A stretch of DNA of 64,000 nucleotides from Armatimonadota bacterium (lineage in GTDB: Bacteria; Armatimonadota; Zipacnadia; JAUWAU01): the NCBI GenBank assembly GCA_030601885.1, contig JAUWAU010000017.1, forward strand, positions 1-64,000, given 5' to 3'. Made by a program: the position numbers and the translations under genes. Positions within the stretch are counted from its first letter, which is position 1. Each line of letters begins with the position of its first letter. Of the stretch, positions 16,515-25,605 are shown piece by piece. Below the pieces are notes generated by a model, which saw only the letters and a program-made list of their open reading frames with translations, made no database searches and was not told where the DNA came from.

Positions 16515-17390
16515 ATGGAGGGACTCGTCTGCGTCATCGTCGTCAACTATAACAAGCGGGCTTATTCCGAGCTATGCCTGACGAGCCTGCTGCAGACGGC
16601 CTATGAGCCGATGCGGATCATCGCCGTTGACAACGGCTCGACGGACGGCACCGTGGAGCTTCTGCGGGACTTCCGCGAGACGTGTGCGGCGGCAGGCGTG
16701 GAGTATCAGCTCATTCTCAATGACGGCAATATCGGCGCCCCGGCGGCACGCAACCAGGGCATTACGCGCTCCGCCGGCAGCGATTACATCGCCTTCGTGG
16801 ACAACGATGTCGCCGTGCGCGACGTGCAGTGGCTGCGGACGCTGCGGGCGGTGCTGGACGAGGCTGATGACATCGGCATCTGCGGTCCGAAGCTCCTGTA
16901 TCCCTTCGAGCCGTATCGCATTGAGTTCGCCGGCTGTGCGGTGAGCCCCACCGGGCGGGTACAGTACCGGGGACGCGGTGCGCCGCGCGATGCGCCGGAG
17001 TTCAACGAGCGTCGCGAGGTCCAGTGCCTCATCAGCGCCGTCTGGCTCATGAAGACGGGGCTCGTACGAGAGATCGGCGTTATGGACGAGCTGTTCAGCC
17101 CGGCTCAGTACGAGGACATCGACTACTGCTACCGCGCGCGCGACGCGGGATACCGCGTGCTGTACGAGCCGGCGACGGAGATGTACCACTTCGAGAACGT
17201 AACGACCGACGGCTCCTCCGACATCAATTTCAAATACGTCACCATGCGCAACGCGGTGGCCTTCAAGCGCCGCTGGCGGCACATGTTCGCCGCCGAGGGC
17301 GGCCCGCCGGACCGAGAGATGAAGTGGCTGCCCCTCGAGACACGACCCATCGAGAGAACGGGTGTCCCGCCCCTTATCGGCTGCCGGTGA
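16515..17390 (+). CDS. Family 2 glycosyltransferase
   Basis: A GT-A fold transferase of 291 residues: CVIVVNYNKRAYSELCL at the N terminus, AVDNGSTDGTVELL, the DxD-like FVDNDVAV for metal/nucleotide-sugar binding (about residues 93-100), and a later acidic patch in YEDIDYCYRARDAGY, as in rhamnosyltransferase-type GT2 proteins. No membrane segment is seen, so it should act at the cytoplasmic face. It starts 13 bases after E1 beta and precedes the acyl carrier protein, in the middle of the lipid and glycan genes. Confidence 0.87.
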   Translation: MEGLVCVIVVNYNKRAYSELCLTSLLQTAYEPMRIIAVDNGSTDGTVELLRDFRETCAAAGVEYQLILNDGNIGAPAARNQGITRSAGSDYIAFVDNDVAVRDVQWLRTLRAVLDEADDIGICGPKLLYPFEPYRIEFAGCAVSPTGRVQYRGRGAPRDAPEFNERREVQCLISAVWLMKTGLVREIGVMDELFSPAQYEDIDYCYRARDAGYRVLYEPATEMYHFENVTTDGSSDINFKYVTMRNAVAFKRRWRHMFAAEGGPPDREMKWLPLETRPIERTGVPPLIGCR

Positions 17391-17483
17391 AGCGGCCGGG
17401 TGGCACGGGTAGCTGGTGCCACACGAATCCTGGCTTTGCGCGGAGCGCGCGATCGGCGGAAGTCTCAGGAAGGTGGCAGTTGG

Positions 17484-17759
17484 ATGGCCGACGAGCAACT
17501 CAAGTCGGAGATCAAAGAGCTCCTCGTGGAAGTGTGCTTCCTGGACATCAGCCCGGACGAGATCACCGACGACGGCAATCTGATGGATGATCCCTACAAC
17601 ATCGAGTCGTTCAACCTGTTGGAGATCTCGGTGCATCTGGAGGAGAAGTACGGCATCTCGTTTGCCGAGGAGGACCTCAGCCTCGATCTCTTCCAGAGCA
17701 TCAACTCGATCGCCGCGTACGTCAAGGGGAAGCTTGCCGCTGAGCAGGCAGCATCGTGA
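17484..17759 (+). CDS. Acyl carrier protein
   Basis: An acidic helical protein of 91 residues. The phosphopantetheine serine is Ser42 in NIESFNLLEISVHLEEKYGI; the usual DSL is ESF here, a change seen in dedicated carriers rather than in fatty-acid AcpP. The ATG at 17484 follows GGAAGGTGG at good spacing. It would carry chains made by the KS pair. The order ACP, hydrolase, hydrolase, glycosyltransferase resembles that of exosortase-A-linked clusters. Confidence 0.85.
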   Translation: MADEQLKSEIKELLVEVCFLDISPDEITDDGNLMDDPYNIESFNLLEISVHLEEKYGISFAEEDLSLDLFQSINSIAAYVKGKLAAEQAAS

Positions 17760-17765
17760 TCGCGT

Positions 17766-18629
17766 ATGAACGCTCTTCGGGAGCAATCGGTGGAGTTTCG
17801 GAGCAGCGACGCAGTGCTGCGCGGCATGCTCCACATGCCGGCCGGCGATGGGGACCGGCGGGCCGCCGTCGTCATCTGCCCGCCATTCGCTGAAGAGAAG
17901 AAGTGCGCGCAGCGAGTGCTGGTCCACGCGACGCGAGCGCTGACGCAGGCGGGCTTTGTCGTGCTGCGGTTCGACCTATCGGGTACGGGCGAAAGCACGG
18001 GCGACCCGGCCGCCGGATGCCCGTCGCGCTGGCGCGAGGACATCGAGCGCGCCATCGAGTTCGTCTGGCAGGCGACCGACGCTCACCGGCTCGGACTCCT
18101 GGGCCTGCGGCTCGGGGGCACGCTGGCAGCGGAAGCGGCCACCGGCCTTCAGCCGGAATGGCTGGTGCTCTGGGAGCCGGTGGTCAACGGTCGGCGGTAT
18201 CTGCAGCTCAATGTGCGCCGCAGCCTCATCAAGAAGATGCTCACCCAGGGCGAGCAGTTCGACGCAAAACAGGCCGCCGGCACACAGCGCGACGGACATG
18301 AGCATATGGATTTCGACGGGCATTTCGTGAGCGCCCGCTGCCAGGATGAAATCAGCAGCGTGGACATGCTCGCCAGCGCGGATGCGGCCGCACAGAATGT
18401 GTTCGTGCTCGGCATCGGACCGCGGGACACGCTGTCGAGGGAGCAGGGAGGGCTGGTCGAGGCATACGCCGCCGCCGGGGCCAAGGTGACCGGAGCGGCA
18501 GTGCGCGAGCCGCCCTTCTGGAGCCTTGTAGGCCTCGTGCGGGGCGACGCAGCCATCCGCGAGACGCTGGCGTGGCTCAATGCCGAGGGCGGCGCGGGCG
18601 GCCCGGGGGACGCCAAGCCAGACCCCTGA
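17766..18629 (+). CDS. Alpha/beta hydrolase, exosortase-A-associated hydrolase 2 type
   Basis: A 287-residue alpha/beta-hydrolase-fold protein. Residues 36-46 read VVICPPFAEEK, and LRFDLSGTGESTGD follows. The nucleophile elbow reads GLRLGG, with Arg where Ser normally sits, then WEPVVNGRRYLQ. From memory, this Arg-bearing elbow, PPFAEE-like motif and WEPVVNG are marks of the family named exosortase A system-associated hydrolase 2. A missing nucleophile suggests a non-hydrolytic role. It starts 6 bases after the ACP stop. Confidence 0.78.
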   Translation: MNALREQSVEFRSSDAVLRGMLHMPAGDGDRRAAVVICPPFAEEKKCAQRVLVHATRALTQAGFVVLRFDLSGTGESTGDPAAGCPSRWREDIERAIEFVWQATDAHRLGLLGLRLGGTLAAEAATGLQPEWLVLWEPVVNGRRYLQLNVRRSLIKKMLTQGEQFDAKQAAGTQRDGHEHMDFDGHFVSARCQDEISSVDMLASADAAAQNVFVLGIGPRDTLSREQGGLVEAYAAAGAKVTGAAVREPPFWSLVGLVRGDAAIRETLAWLNAEGGAGGPGDAKPDP

Positions 18630-18675
18630 CACAGCCGACGTGGCGAAGGCCTCGGGGCGGACCGGTTTCCAGCCC

Positions 18676-19563
18676 ATGGAGAAGTTCGCGTCGTTCCAGA
18701 ATGAGGGCAGCACGCTCCACGGGATGCTCCACATCCCCGATGGATTCCGCGGCGGGCCCGGCAGCGTCGGCGTGCTCTTCCTGCACGGGTGGTCGGGGAA
18801 CAGGCGGGGCCCACACGACATCCTGGTAGCGGCGGCCCGGGGCTACTGCGATGGCGGATTCCCATGCTTCCGGTTCGACTTGCGCGGCCGCGGCGACAGC
18901 GAGGGGGACATGGACGAGGCAAACCTGGCGACGATGATTGCAGACACCGAGGTCGCCGTGCAGCGTTTCTGCGAATGGGCCAACTTGAGCTCGGTCGTTC
19001 TCGCGGGCATCTGCTCCGGTGGCGAGGTGGCCATCGGCGCTGCTCCGCTCTGTCCCACGGTGAAAGCCCAGATGCTGTGGTCGGTACCGACGGTGGGCGT
19101 CGATAGGTCACGCGCGCGGCGTGCCACGCAGCTCCACAATCTCGGGGAGTATGCCAGGAAGCTTTTTCGCCTGAGCACGTGGCAAAAGGCGCTCTCCGGC
19201 GGGCTGAATCTGCCCATGATCAAGCAAGCGCTCTCGGGCAAGGGCGGGGCGGGCGAGACGCCGGCGGACGGGGAGAAGGCGACGCCGGAGCTGGACATGC
19301 CCTGGCGCCGGCGGTTCCTGGCCTTTCGCGGCCCGATCCTCTTCGTCTACGGCAGTGGCGATCCCACGGCGGGCGAGGCCGCGGAGTATTATCGGAGGCT
19401 GTCGGCGAAGGGAAAGCTGGCGGCGGACTTCCACCTGGTCGATGGCGCCAACCACTCCTTCTATTCGCTCCCGTGGAAGGCGGAGCTCATTGACGCGACT
19501 CTCGGCTGGCTGCGGGAGCGGGCGCGCGAGCTGCACACGGTGCCCGCCGCGGCTGCCGTCTGA
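18676..19563 (+). CDS. Alpha/beta hydrolase with Cys nucleophile, exosortase-A-associated hydrolase 1 type
   Basis: A 295-residue alpha/beta hydrolase: GVLFLHGWSGNRRGPHD (oxyanion region), CFRFDLRGRGDSEGD, and an elbow GICSGGEVA in which Cys takes the usual Ser position. The late Asp lies in VYGSGDPT and the His in GANHSF. A Cys elbow is, as I recall, typical of exosortase A system-associated hydrolase 1, which normally pairs with hydrolase 2 as here. I start at the ATG at 18676; in-frame alternatives are GTG 18640 and ATG 18580 (which would overlap the previous gene). A candidate acyltransferase or thioesterase acting on carrier-bound chains. Confidence 0.78.
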   Translation: MEKFASFQNEGSTLHGMLHIPDGFRGGPGSVGVLFLHGWSGNRRGPHDILVAAARGYCDGGFPCFRFDLRGRGDSEGDMDEANLATMIADTEVAVQRFCEWANLSSVVLAGICSGGEVAIGAAPLCPTVKAQMLWSVPTVGVDRSRARRATQLHNLGEYARKLFRLSTWQKALSGGLNLPMIKQALSGKGGAGETPADGEKATPELDMPWRRRFLAFRGPILFVYGSGDPTAGEAAEYYRRLSAKGKLAADFHLVDGANHSFYSLPWKAELIDATLGWLRERARELHTVPAAAAV

Positions 19564-19604
19564 GCGGCATTGCGGGAGTTGACGGAAATTCGGGACGCTC
19601 TCTG

Positions 19605-20777
19605 ATGCGCATCGGCATCGACGCCCTCCTGCTCCACGGCAACTACTCCGGGGTGGAGCACTCCATCCGCGACCTCGTCACGGCGCTGCTGGATCTGGAC
19701 ACCGGCAATGAGTACGTCGCGTACGTGCCGGCCGATGCGGATGTGAGCGCCCTGGCCGGCGATCGCCTATGCGTGCGCCGGATGCCCGTTGCGGGGCGGC
19801 ACCGTCTGCTGCGCATCCTCTGGCAGCAGACGGCACTGCCGCGACGGATCCGACGCGACGGCATCGACGTGTTTCACGGCCCAGGCTACGTGCTCCCGCT
19901 TCGCTGTCCTGCGCCGGCGGTGGTGACGATGTACGACGTGGTGGCGCTCATCCGACCGGACCTCGCCAGTCGCAGCAACGTAATTCACTACGGGCGCGTC
20001 CTGCCCGCCACGGCGCGGATAGCCCGGCGCATCATCGTGCCCTCGGAGCGCACAAAGCGTGACGTGGTGACAGCGCTCGGCGTGGACGATGCTACGGTCT
20101 GCGTAGCCCCGCTCGGTGTGCGGAAGCTGTACCAACCGATCACCGACGAGCGGACCCTGGCATCCCTGCGACGGCGATATGAGCTTCCGGAGCGCTTCTT
20201 TCTGTTCGTCGGCAATGTCGAGCCGAAGAAGAATCTGGCGGGGATAGCGCATGCCTTCGCCCAATACGTGACAGACGGCGGGCCGCCGGCAGAGCTGATC
20301 ATCGCCGGGGCGATGGGCTGGGCGCCCGCCCGGTTCTTCGAACGGCTCGACGTGGGCGAGGCACGGAAGCACGTACGCTGCATCGGCTACGTTCCCGACG
20401 GCGACCTGCCGGGGCTGTATTCGCTGGCCGCCGCCCTGCTGTTCACCTCGCTATACGAGGGCTTCGGCCTGCCGCCGCTGGAAGCCATGGCGTGCGGCAC
20501 GCCGGCCATCGTATCGGACCGCGGCGCGCTGCCCGAAGTGGTGGGGGATGCGGCGCCGGTGGTGCACCTCAATGAGGTCAGCAGCGCCATCGGCCCGGCG
20601 GGCATCGCCGAAGAGATGCCGCACATCATGCGCCGGATCGTCGAGGACGATGCATATCGGAACCGACTCGCCACGGCGGGACTGGAGCGGGCGCGGCGAT
20701 TCACCTGGCCCCGACACGCGCAGAGCGTCCTACGGGTGTATAATGACGTGGCGCAGGAGGCAGGCGTAGGGCCTTGA
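19605..20777 (+). CDS. Family 4 glycosyltransferase
   Basis: A GT-B fold retaining transferase, 390 residues. The N-terminal half has RIGIDALLLHGNYSGVEHS and VTMYDVVALIRPD. The C-terminal half has FLFVGNVEPKKNLAGIAHAF and the E-x7-E-type motif in YEGFGLPPLEAMACGTPAIV (about residues 285-304). It resembles mannosyl- or rhamnosyltransferases that build polysaccharide repeat units. It overlaps the next gene by 4 bases. Confidence 0.88.
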   Translation: MRIGIDALLLHGNYSGVEHSIRDLVTALLDLDTGNEYVAYVPADADVSALAGDRLCVRRMPVAGRHRLLRILWQQTALPRRIRRDGIDVFHGPGYVLPLRCPAPAVVTMYDVVALIRPDLASRSNVIHYGRVLPATARIARRIIVPSERTKRDVVTALGVDDATVCVAPLGVRKLYQPITDERTLASLRRRYELPERFFLFVGNVEPKKNLAGIAHAFAQYVTDGGPPAELIIAGAMGWAPARFFERLDVGEARKHVRCIGYVPDGDLPGLYSLAAALLFTSLYEGFGLPPLEAMACGTPAIVSDRGALPEVVGDAAPVVHLNEVSSAIGPAGIAEEMPHIMRRIVEDDAYRNRLATAGLERARRFTWPRHAQSVLRVYNDVAQEAGVGP

Positions 20778-22063
20778 ACCCGGAAGCAGGCGCGCCGACG
20801 CAGGAGAAGATGCGACTTCTGTACATCTTGGCGGAGTTCCCGTCGTTGTCGGAGACCTTCGTACTGCGCGAGATGGCGGGACTGGCGCAGATGGGCTTCG
20901 ACATCACGGTGTACGCTTGCGCGCGCGGCGAGACCGAGGGAATGCACCAAGAGGCGGCACCGTTCCTCGAGAGCGCCATCTTTCGCCCGCCGGTGCGTCA
21001 GTTCGCGCTGCACCGGGCCTGGCTCACGACCCTCCGGCAGCAGCCTCTCCGCAGCGCCATTGTCGGTGTGCCGCACGTGGCGAAGGTTCTGACATTCAAG
21101 TGGACTCCGCCGCAGATGGCGAGCGCCATTTGGTCGGCGGCGTACCTGGCTCGGCGACTGGACGAGATCGCCATCGATCATATCCACGCGCAGTTCGCCA
21201 GCTATCCGGCCGCTGTCGCACTGCTCACGTCGCGACTCACGGGCATACCATTCAGCTTCTCCGCGCACGCCAATGACATCTTCGCCGACACTTCGCCGTA
21301 CTGGCGCCGGCAAGGGCGCGCCGCCCGGTTCGCGGCCGTCTGCTCGGAGTGCGGTCTGGCCCGCGTGCGGGAGCTTTGCCGGCCGGAGGACGCTGAGAAG
21401 CTGCACCTGATATACCACGGCGTCGATCTGCGGCATTTCTCGCCCCCAGCTTCCGAAACGCCCGCCGGCGCGGCAGGCGAAGGGCTCGTGCGCTTGCTCT
21501 CCGTTGGCCGATTCGTGCCGAAGAAGGGCTTTGAGGTACTGCTGCGGGCATGTCACCTGGTGGCCCTCCGCGGACGGGACTTCGCGGTGACCATCGTGGG
21601 GGACGGGCCGCTGCGCAGCGGCATGGAGGGCCTCGCCCGGCGGCTTGGGCTGGCCGAGCGGGTGACCATCGCCGGAGCACGCCGGTTCGATGAGATGCCG
21701 CCCATCTACCGGACCGCGGATCTCTTCGCGCTCTCCTCCGTGGTAACGCCCGACGGTGACCGCGAGGGCATTCCCAACGCCATCCTCGAGGCGATGGCCA
21801 GCGGACTGCCGGTGGTGAGCTGCGACGTGGGTGGGATCACCGAGGCCGTGGTGCACGGCGAGACCGGTCTGATCGCCGCCGGCGGGGAGCCCGACGACTT
21901 CGCGGCCAAGCTGGACGCGCTCATAACCGATGCAGGCCTTCGACAGCGGCTCGGCGAATCCGGGCGCCAGTTGGTGGAGCGCAAGTTCGATGCAGCGGAG
22001 GGCCTGCGCGGCCTCGCGCAGCTCTTCCGTGGCAGCGTAGCAGACACAGAAGGGGCGCAGTAG
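20774..22063 (+). CDS. Family 4 glycosyltransferase, colanic-acid type
   Basis: A 429-residue GT-B transferase. Residues about 13-35 read MRLLYILAEFPSLSETFV, followed by the HIHAQFASYPAAVALL and FSFSAHANDIF motifs; the donor domain has VGRFVPKKGFEVLLRA and EGIPNAILEAMASGLPVV. SETF-VxxE and HAxD motifs are typical of the WcaL/colanic acid branch. The start is a TTG whose bases overlap the stop of the previous gene (TTGA); an ATG at 20810 is less well placed because its GGAG lies only 3 bases away. Confidence 0.87.
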   Translation: MNPEAGAPTQEKMRLLYILAEFPSLSETFVLREMAGLAQMGFDITVYACARGETEGMHQEAAPFLESAIFRPPVRQFALHRAWLTTLRQQPLRSAIVGVPHVAKVLTFKWTPPQMASAIWSAAYLARRLDEIAIDHIHAQFASYPAAVALLTSRLTGIPFSFSAHANDIFADTSPYWRRQGRAARFAAVCSECGLARVRELCRPEDAEKLHLIYHGVDLRHFSPPASETPAGAAGEGLVRLLSVGRFVPKKGFEVLLRACHLVALRGRDFAVTIVGDGPLRSGMEGLARRLGLAERVTIAGARRFDEMPPIYRTADLFALSSVVTPDGDREGIPNAILEAMASGLPVVSCDVGGITEAVVHGETGLIAAGGEPDDFAAKLDALITDAGLRQRLGESGRQLVERKFDAAEGLRGLAQLFRGSVADTEGAQ

Positions 22064-23707
22064 ATGAAAGATGTGCTCAGCAGAGCTAAAGAAGAGGCTG
22101 TTGAGCACCGGGGCGAGCGGATCGTCCGAAACGCGGGCATCGTCGCCGGCTTCCTGTTCCTTGGGCGCATCATCGGCGCCGGGCGCGAGTTCATCCTCAA
22201 CCGCTTCATCGGCACCAGTTGGGAGGCGGACACATACCGATTCGTCAGCGACAACGTCTTTCAGGACCTGTACACGAAGTTCGAGAAGCTGCTGCAGCCG
22301 GTGTACGTGCCCATCTTCGTGGCCCGCCAGCGCGAGGACGGCGACGAGCCGGCGTGGCGCTTCACCAGCATGGTGGGATTGGTCCAGCTCCTGCTCCTCC
22401 TCGGGTTGTGCCTCGGCGGCGTCATCTGGGCGCCCCAGATCGCCCGGGCGATGCTGGAGAGACAGATCGAGGCGCACCCGGCCGTGGAGGCGCTGGCCGT
22501 CTCCTTCCTGCGCATTCTGCTGCCGGCGCTGGTGGTATACAGCCTCTCGAACCTCACCGAGCTGACGATCCAGAGCTACCACAGCTTCACCGTTCCCGCC
22601 CTTGCCGAAGCGCTGCGGCGCATCCTGATCGTCGTCGGCCTCGTCGCGGCCATCGTCTTCTTCAAGGGCCACCCGGAACCCGTTCACGCCACGCAGGGGC
22701 TGGTGATCGGCCTGGTCGTCGGCTGCATGGCGCGACTCCTCGTGCAGCTTCCGCTGCTGCGGCAGCGGCGCAAGCTCTTCCGGCCGCGCCTCGACTTCCG
22801 CAATCCGGACGCTCGCAAAGCCGGCGTCCTGGCGCTGCCACTCGTGGTGGCCGTCATCTTCTCCTACATCCGCAACTTGGCGGAGTCGTTCCTGGCCCTC
22901 CGCGAGGGCGTAGGAGGCCTCGCTGGCTTGAGAGCCGCGCGCCGGCTCGTCGATATGCCCTGGCAGGTGCTCGGGCTGGGCATCAGCTACGTGATCTATC
23001 CCTTCATCTCCGAGCTGGGCGCCAAGCAAGAGCGGGGCGAGATGGCCAATGCACTCGTCTCAATGATCCGCGTGATGGCGTTCGTGTTCGTCCCGATGAC
23101 CGTGTTCATGTTCCTTCTGGCCGAGCCCACGATCATCACGGCTTTCTTTGGCATGAGGTTCGACGATGAGTCCGTGCGGCTCACCATGCAGGCCATGCCG
23201 TGGTACGTGCTCGGGATGCTGTTCTTCGGCATCGAGGACCCCATGCTCAAGTGGTTCTTCGCGCTCTCGGACACGAAGACGCCCGTCATCATGGGCATCC
23301 TGGGCAACGTTCTCTGGTTCGCCATTGCCGTTCCCGGCATCCGCGTCTACGACGGCGGGCTGACGGCCCTCGCGCTGGCCATGGTCGGGTCGAAGACGCT
23401 CAAGGTGCTGATTCTCCTGGCCATTCTGCGCCCGCGCCTCGGGCCCGTGCCGCGGAAGCGTGTGCTGCCCTTCATCGGCAAGCTCGTCATCGCCGTGGGC
23501 GTGATGACGGTGGCCATAATCTTCACCTCGCGGTTCCTCGACGGAGCGATACCTTTCACTGGCTGGCTGAAGGGCGCGGGTGAGTTCTTCGGATCGGCTT
23601 TCGTGGCTGTGGTTGTGTATCTGGGCGTCAGCTTCGCGCTGCGGATCGAGGAGTTGCAGCTTGTCGTAGATCGCATGAAAGCGCGGCTGAGGCGAGGCAG
23701 TGCGTAA
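22064..23707 (+). CDS. MurJ/Wzx-like lipid-linked oligosaccharide flippase
   Basis: A polytopic MOP-superfamily membrane protein of 547 residues with about 13-14 hydrophobic helices. The N terminus (RNAGIVAGFLFLGRIIGAGR, then EFILNRFIGTSWEADTYRFV) and the central LVDMPWQVLGLGISYVIYPF match MurJ (murein lipid II flippase). Its place among glycosyltransferases argues that it exports the glycolipid made by this cluster rather than lipid II, though a second copy of MurJ for cell-wall synthesis cannot be excluded. The ATG directly follows the previous stop. Confidence 0.85.
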   Translation: MKDVLSRAKEEAVEHRGERIVRNAGIVAGFLFLGRIIGAGREFILNRFIGTSWEADTYRFVSDNVFQDLYTKFEKLLQPVYVPIFVARQREDGDEPAWRFTSMVGLVQLLLLLGLCLGGVIWAPQIARAMLERQIEAHPAVEALAVSFLRILLPALVVYSLSNLTELTIQSYHSFTVPALAEALRRILIVVGLVAAIVFFKGHPEPVHATQGLVIGLVVGCMARLLVQLPLLRQRRKLFRPRLDFRNPDARKAGVLALPLVVAVIFSYIRNLAESFLALREGVGGLAGLRAARRLVDMPWQVLGLGISYVIYPFISELGAKQERGEMANALVSMIRVMAFVFVPMTVFMFLLAEPTIITAFFGMRFDDESVRLTMQAMPWYVLGMLFFGIEDPMLKWFFALSDTKTPVIMGILGNVLWFAIAVPGIRVYDGGLTALALAMVGSKTLKVLILLAILRPRLGPVPRKRVLPFIGKLVIAVGVMTVAIIFTSRFLDGAIPFTGWLKGAGEFFGSAFVAVVVYLGVSFALRIEELQLVVDRMKARLRRGSA

Positions 23708-24863
23708 GATCCGTGTGGTGCAAATCCTGGAGGCGACCACCGGCGGCACTCGCAAGCATCTGAGGGATCTGGTCACCCGGCTCGACCGAGGCCGCTTCGA
23801 CGTTCACGCCATCTGCTCTCCCCTTCGCGATCCCCACTTTGCCACGGACGTCGAGGCGATGCGCGCTGCCGGCGCCCAAGTGCACTTGGTGGACATGGTA
23901 CGTGAGATATCGCCCGCCAGCGACTGGCGCGCCTTCAAGGCCATACGGGAGCTGCTGCGCCAGGGCAGCTACGACATCGCGCACACGCACAGCGCGAAGG
24001 CCGGCATCCTGGGGCGCTATGCCGCCCGCGCCGCCGGTGTCCCTCGCGTCGTCTACACGCCCCACGGTTTTCCCTTCAGCGTGCGCAGCGGCCCGCTCAA
24101 GCGCTCTCTCTATCGCACGCTGGAGCGGCGCGCGGCGGTGTTCACCGATCGCATCATCGCCGTCTCCGAGGGTGACAGGCAGGCGGCACTGGAGGCGCGG
24201 CTCTGCGGTCCTGAGAAGATCACCGTCATCGAGAATGGACTCGACCTGGCCGAGTTCGACGCGGCGCTGGCACAGCCCGTGTCTCGGGATTCCCTGGGGC
24301 TTGCGGCAGACGACACTGTCATCGCGGCCTTTGGCCGACTCTGCGAGCAGAAGGCACCCCACATACTGGTCGCTGCGCTTCCGACAATTCTGCTCCGCGT
24401 CCCGAAGGCTAAGGTGCTCTTCGTCGGCGATGGCGAGCTGCGCCCCGACACGGAGGAGCTCGTGGAGCGTTTGGGCATGCGCTACAGCGTGGTGTTCGCG
24501 GGCCACCGCGAGGATGCGGCCGCATTGTATCCGGCTGCTGACATTCTGGCGCTGCCGTCCTTGTGGGAGGCCGCGCCGTACGTGCTGCTCGAGGCCATGG
24601 CTGCACGCAAGCCGGTCGTAGCATCCGACATCCCCGGCTGCCGTGACATTGTGCGCGATGGCGAGACGGGTCGCCTGTTCTGCGCTGGCGATGCTGCCGG
24701 GCTGGCGAAGGCAGTGTGCGAGGTGCTGGCGCAGCCAGATCGCGGGCGCAGCATGGGCGAGAGCGGGCGTGCTGATGTCGAGCAGCGCTTCACGCTGCAG
24801 CGGTGCTTGGAGAGGACGGCCGAGCTATACCTGGAGCTCGCGGGAGGGCACGTCGAGTCATGA
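23700..24863 (+). CDS. Family 4 glycosyltransferase
   Basis: A GT-B transferase of 387 residues: VVQILEATTGGTRKHLRDLV at the N terminus, HTHSAKAGILGRYAARAAG, VYTPHGFPF, then VIENGLDLAEFD and the donor motif LPSLWEAAPYVLLEAMAARK. It resembles enzymes of capsule and exopolysaccharide synthesis. GTG start at 23700 overlaps the flippase gene by 8 bases; its stop overlaps lipB by 4 bases, so the genes are translationally coupled. Confidence 0.87.
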   Translation: MRKIRVVQILEATTGGTRKHLRDLVTRLDRGRFDVHAICSPLRDPHFATDVEAMRAAGAQVHLVDMVREISPASDWRAFKAIRELLRQGSYDIAHTHSAKAGILGRYAARAAGVPRVVYTPHGFPFSVRSGPLKRSLYRTLERRAAVFTDRIIAVSEGDRQAALEARLCGPEKITVIENGLDLAEFDAALAQPVSRDSLGLAADDTVIAAFGRLCEQKAPHILVAALPTILLRVPKAKVLFVGDGELRPDTEELVERLGMRYSVVFAGHREDAAALYPAADILALPSLWEAAPYVLLEAMAARKPVVASDIPGCRDIVRDGETGRLFCAGDAAGLAKAVCEVLAQPDRGRSMGESGRADVEQRFTLQRCLERTAELYLELAGGHVES

Positions 24864-25582
24864 GGCCGTGCCTTCTGATCACGCCGGGCATCGTGGCATA
24901 CGAGAAAGCGTTGCGGCTGCAGGAGGCGCTCGTCGCTGCGCGGCGCCGCGGCGACATCCCCGACGTGCTCCTGCTCCTGGAGCACCCGCCGGTCGTCACC
25001 ATCGGCCGGGGCGGCGGCGACGGCGGCCTGCTGCTGAGTCGGGAGGAGTTGCTGGAACGCCGCATCCAGGTACACGAGACCTCCCGCGGAGGAAAGGTTA
25101 CATACCACGGCCCCGGGCAGCTTGTTGGCTATCCCGTTCTCGAGCTCTCGGCTCACGGCCGAGATTTGAACCGATACCTGCGGAGGCTGGAATGCGCCCT
25201 GATCGCCGCCATGCGTCGGTTTGACGTTTACGCCTTTCGCCGGCGGGGCCTTACGGGCGTGTGGGCCTCACGCGGGAAGATAGCCGCCATTGGCATCGCC
25301 GTGCGGCATTGGATCACGTCGCACGGCTTCGCGCTCAATGTGAGCTGCGATCTGGCGCCCTTCGATCTCATTGATCCGTGCGGGCTGGGCGATATGGCCG
25401 TGACGTCCATGGCGCGAGAGCGTGGGCGTGAGCTGCCCTTCGGTGCCGTGCAGGAGGAGGTGGCTGCACGGCTTGCAGAGGAGTTCGGCTTCGAGCTGCG
25501 GCTGTGCCCCTCCCTGCTCATCACGGACGACGTCACGGTCGCTGACGTCGTGAACCACATCGCCGCCGTGCGGTGTTCGTAG
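24860..25582 (+). CDS. lipB: Octanoyl-[ACP]:protein octanoyltransferase LipB
   Basis: LipB moves the octanoyl chain from ACP to lipoyl domains, the first step of lipoate assembly. The 240-residue product has the family signature ETSRGGKVTYHGPGQLVGYP (residues 73-92), Lys140 in GKIAAIGI and the catalytic Cys174 in IDPCGL, so the active site is complete. The ATG overlaps the previous stop (ATGA). lipA is not in the window. Its location inside a glycan/acyl cluster that also has a lipoyl carrier and E1 subunits suggests a dedicated role, although it may also serve the whole cell. Confidence 0.93.
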   Translation: MRPCLLITPGIVAYEKALRLQEALVAARRRGDIPDVLLLLEHPPVVTIGRGGGDGGLLLSREELLERRIQVHETSRGGKVTYHGPGQLVGYPVLELSAHGRDLNRYLRRLECALIAAMRRFDVYAFRRRGLTGVWASRGKIAAIGIAVRHWITSHGFALNVSCDLAPFDLIDPCGLGDMAVTSMARERGRELPFGAVQEEVAARLAEEFGFELRLCPSLLITDDVTVADVVNHIAAVRCS

Positions 25583-25605
25583 GTATCGTGAGGGGGGAGA
25601 CTCGT

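Noticed and set aside
20387..23029. An 880-codon open frame on the minus strand opposite the glycosyltransferase and flippase genes
   Set aside because: It is antisense to three well-supported genes, rich in low-complexity Arg/Ala/Gly/His, and shows no domain. High GC makes such long shadow frames common. The same applies to 31520-34060 and 35695-37596 on the minus strand.
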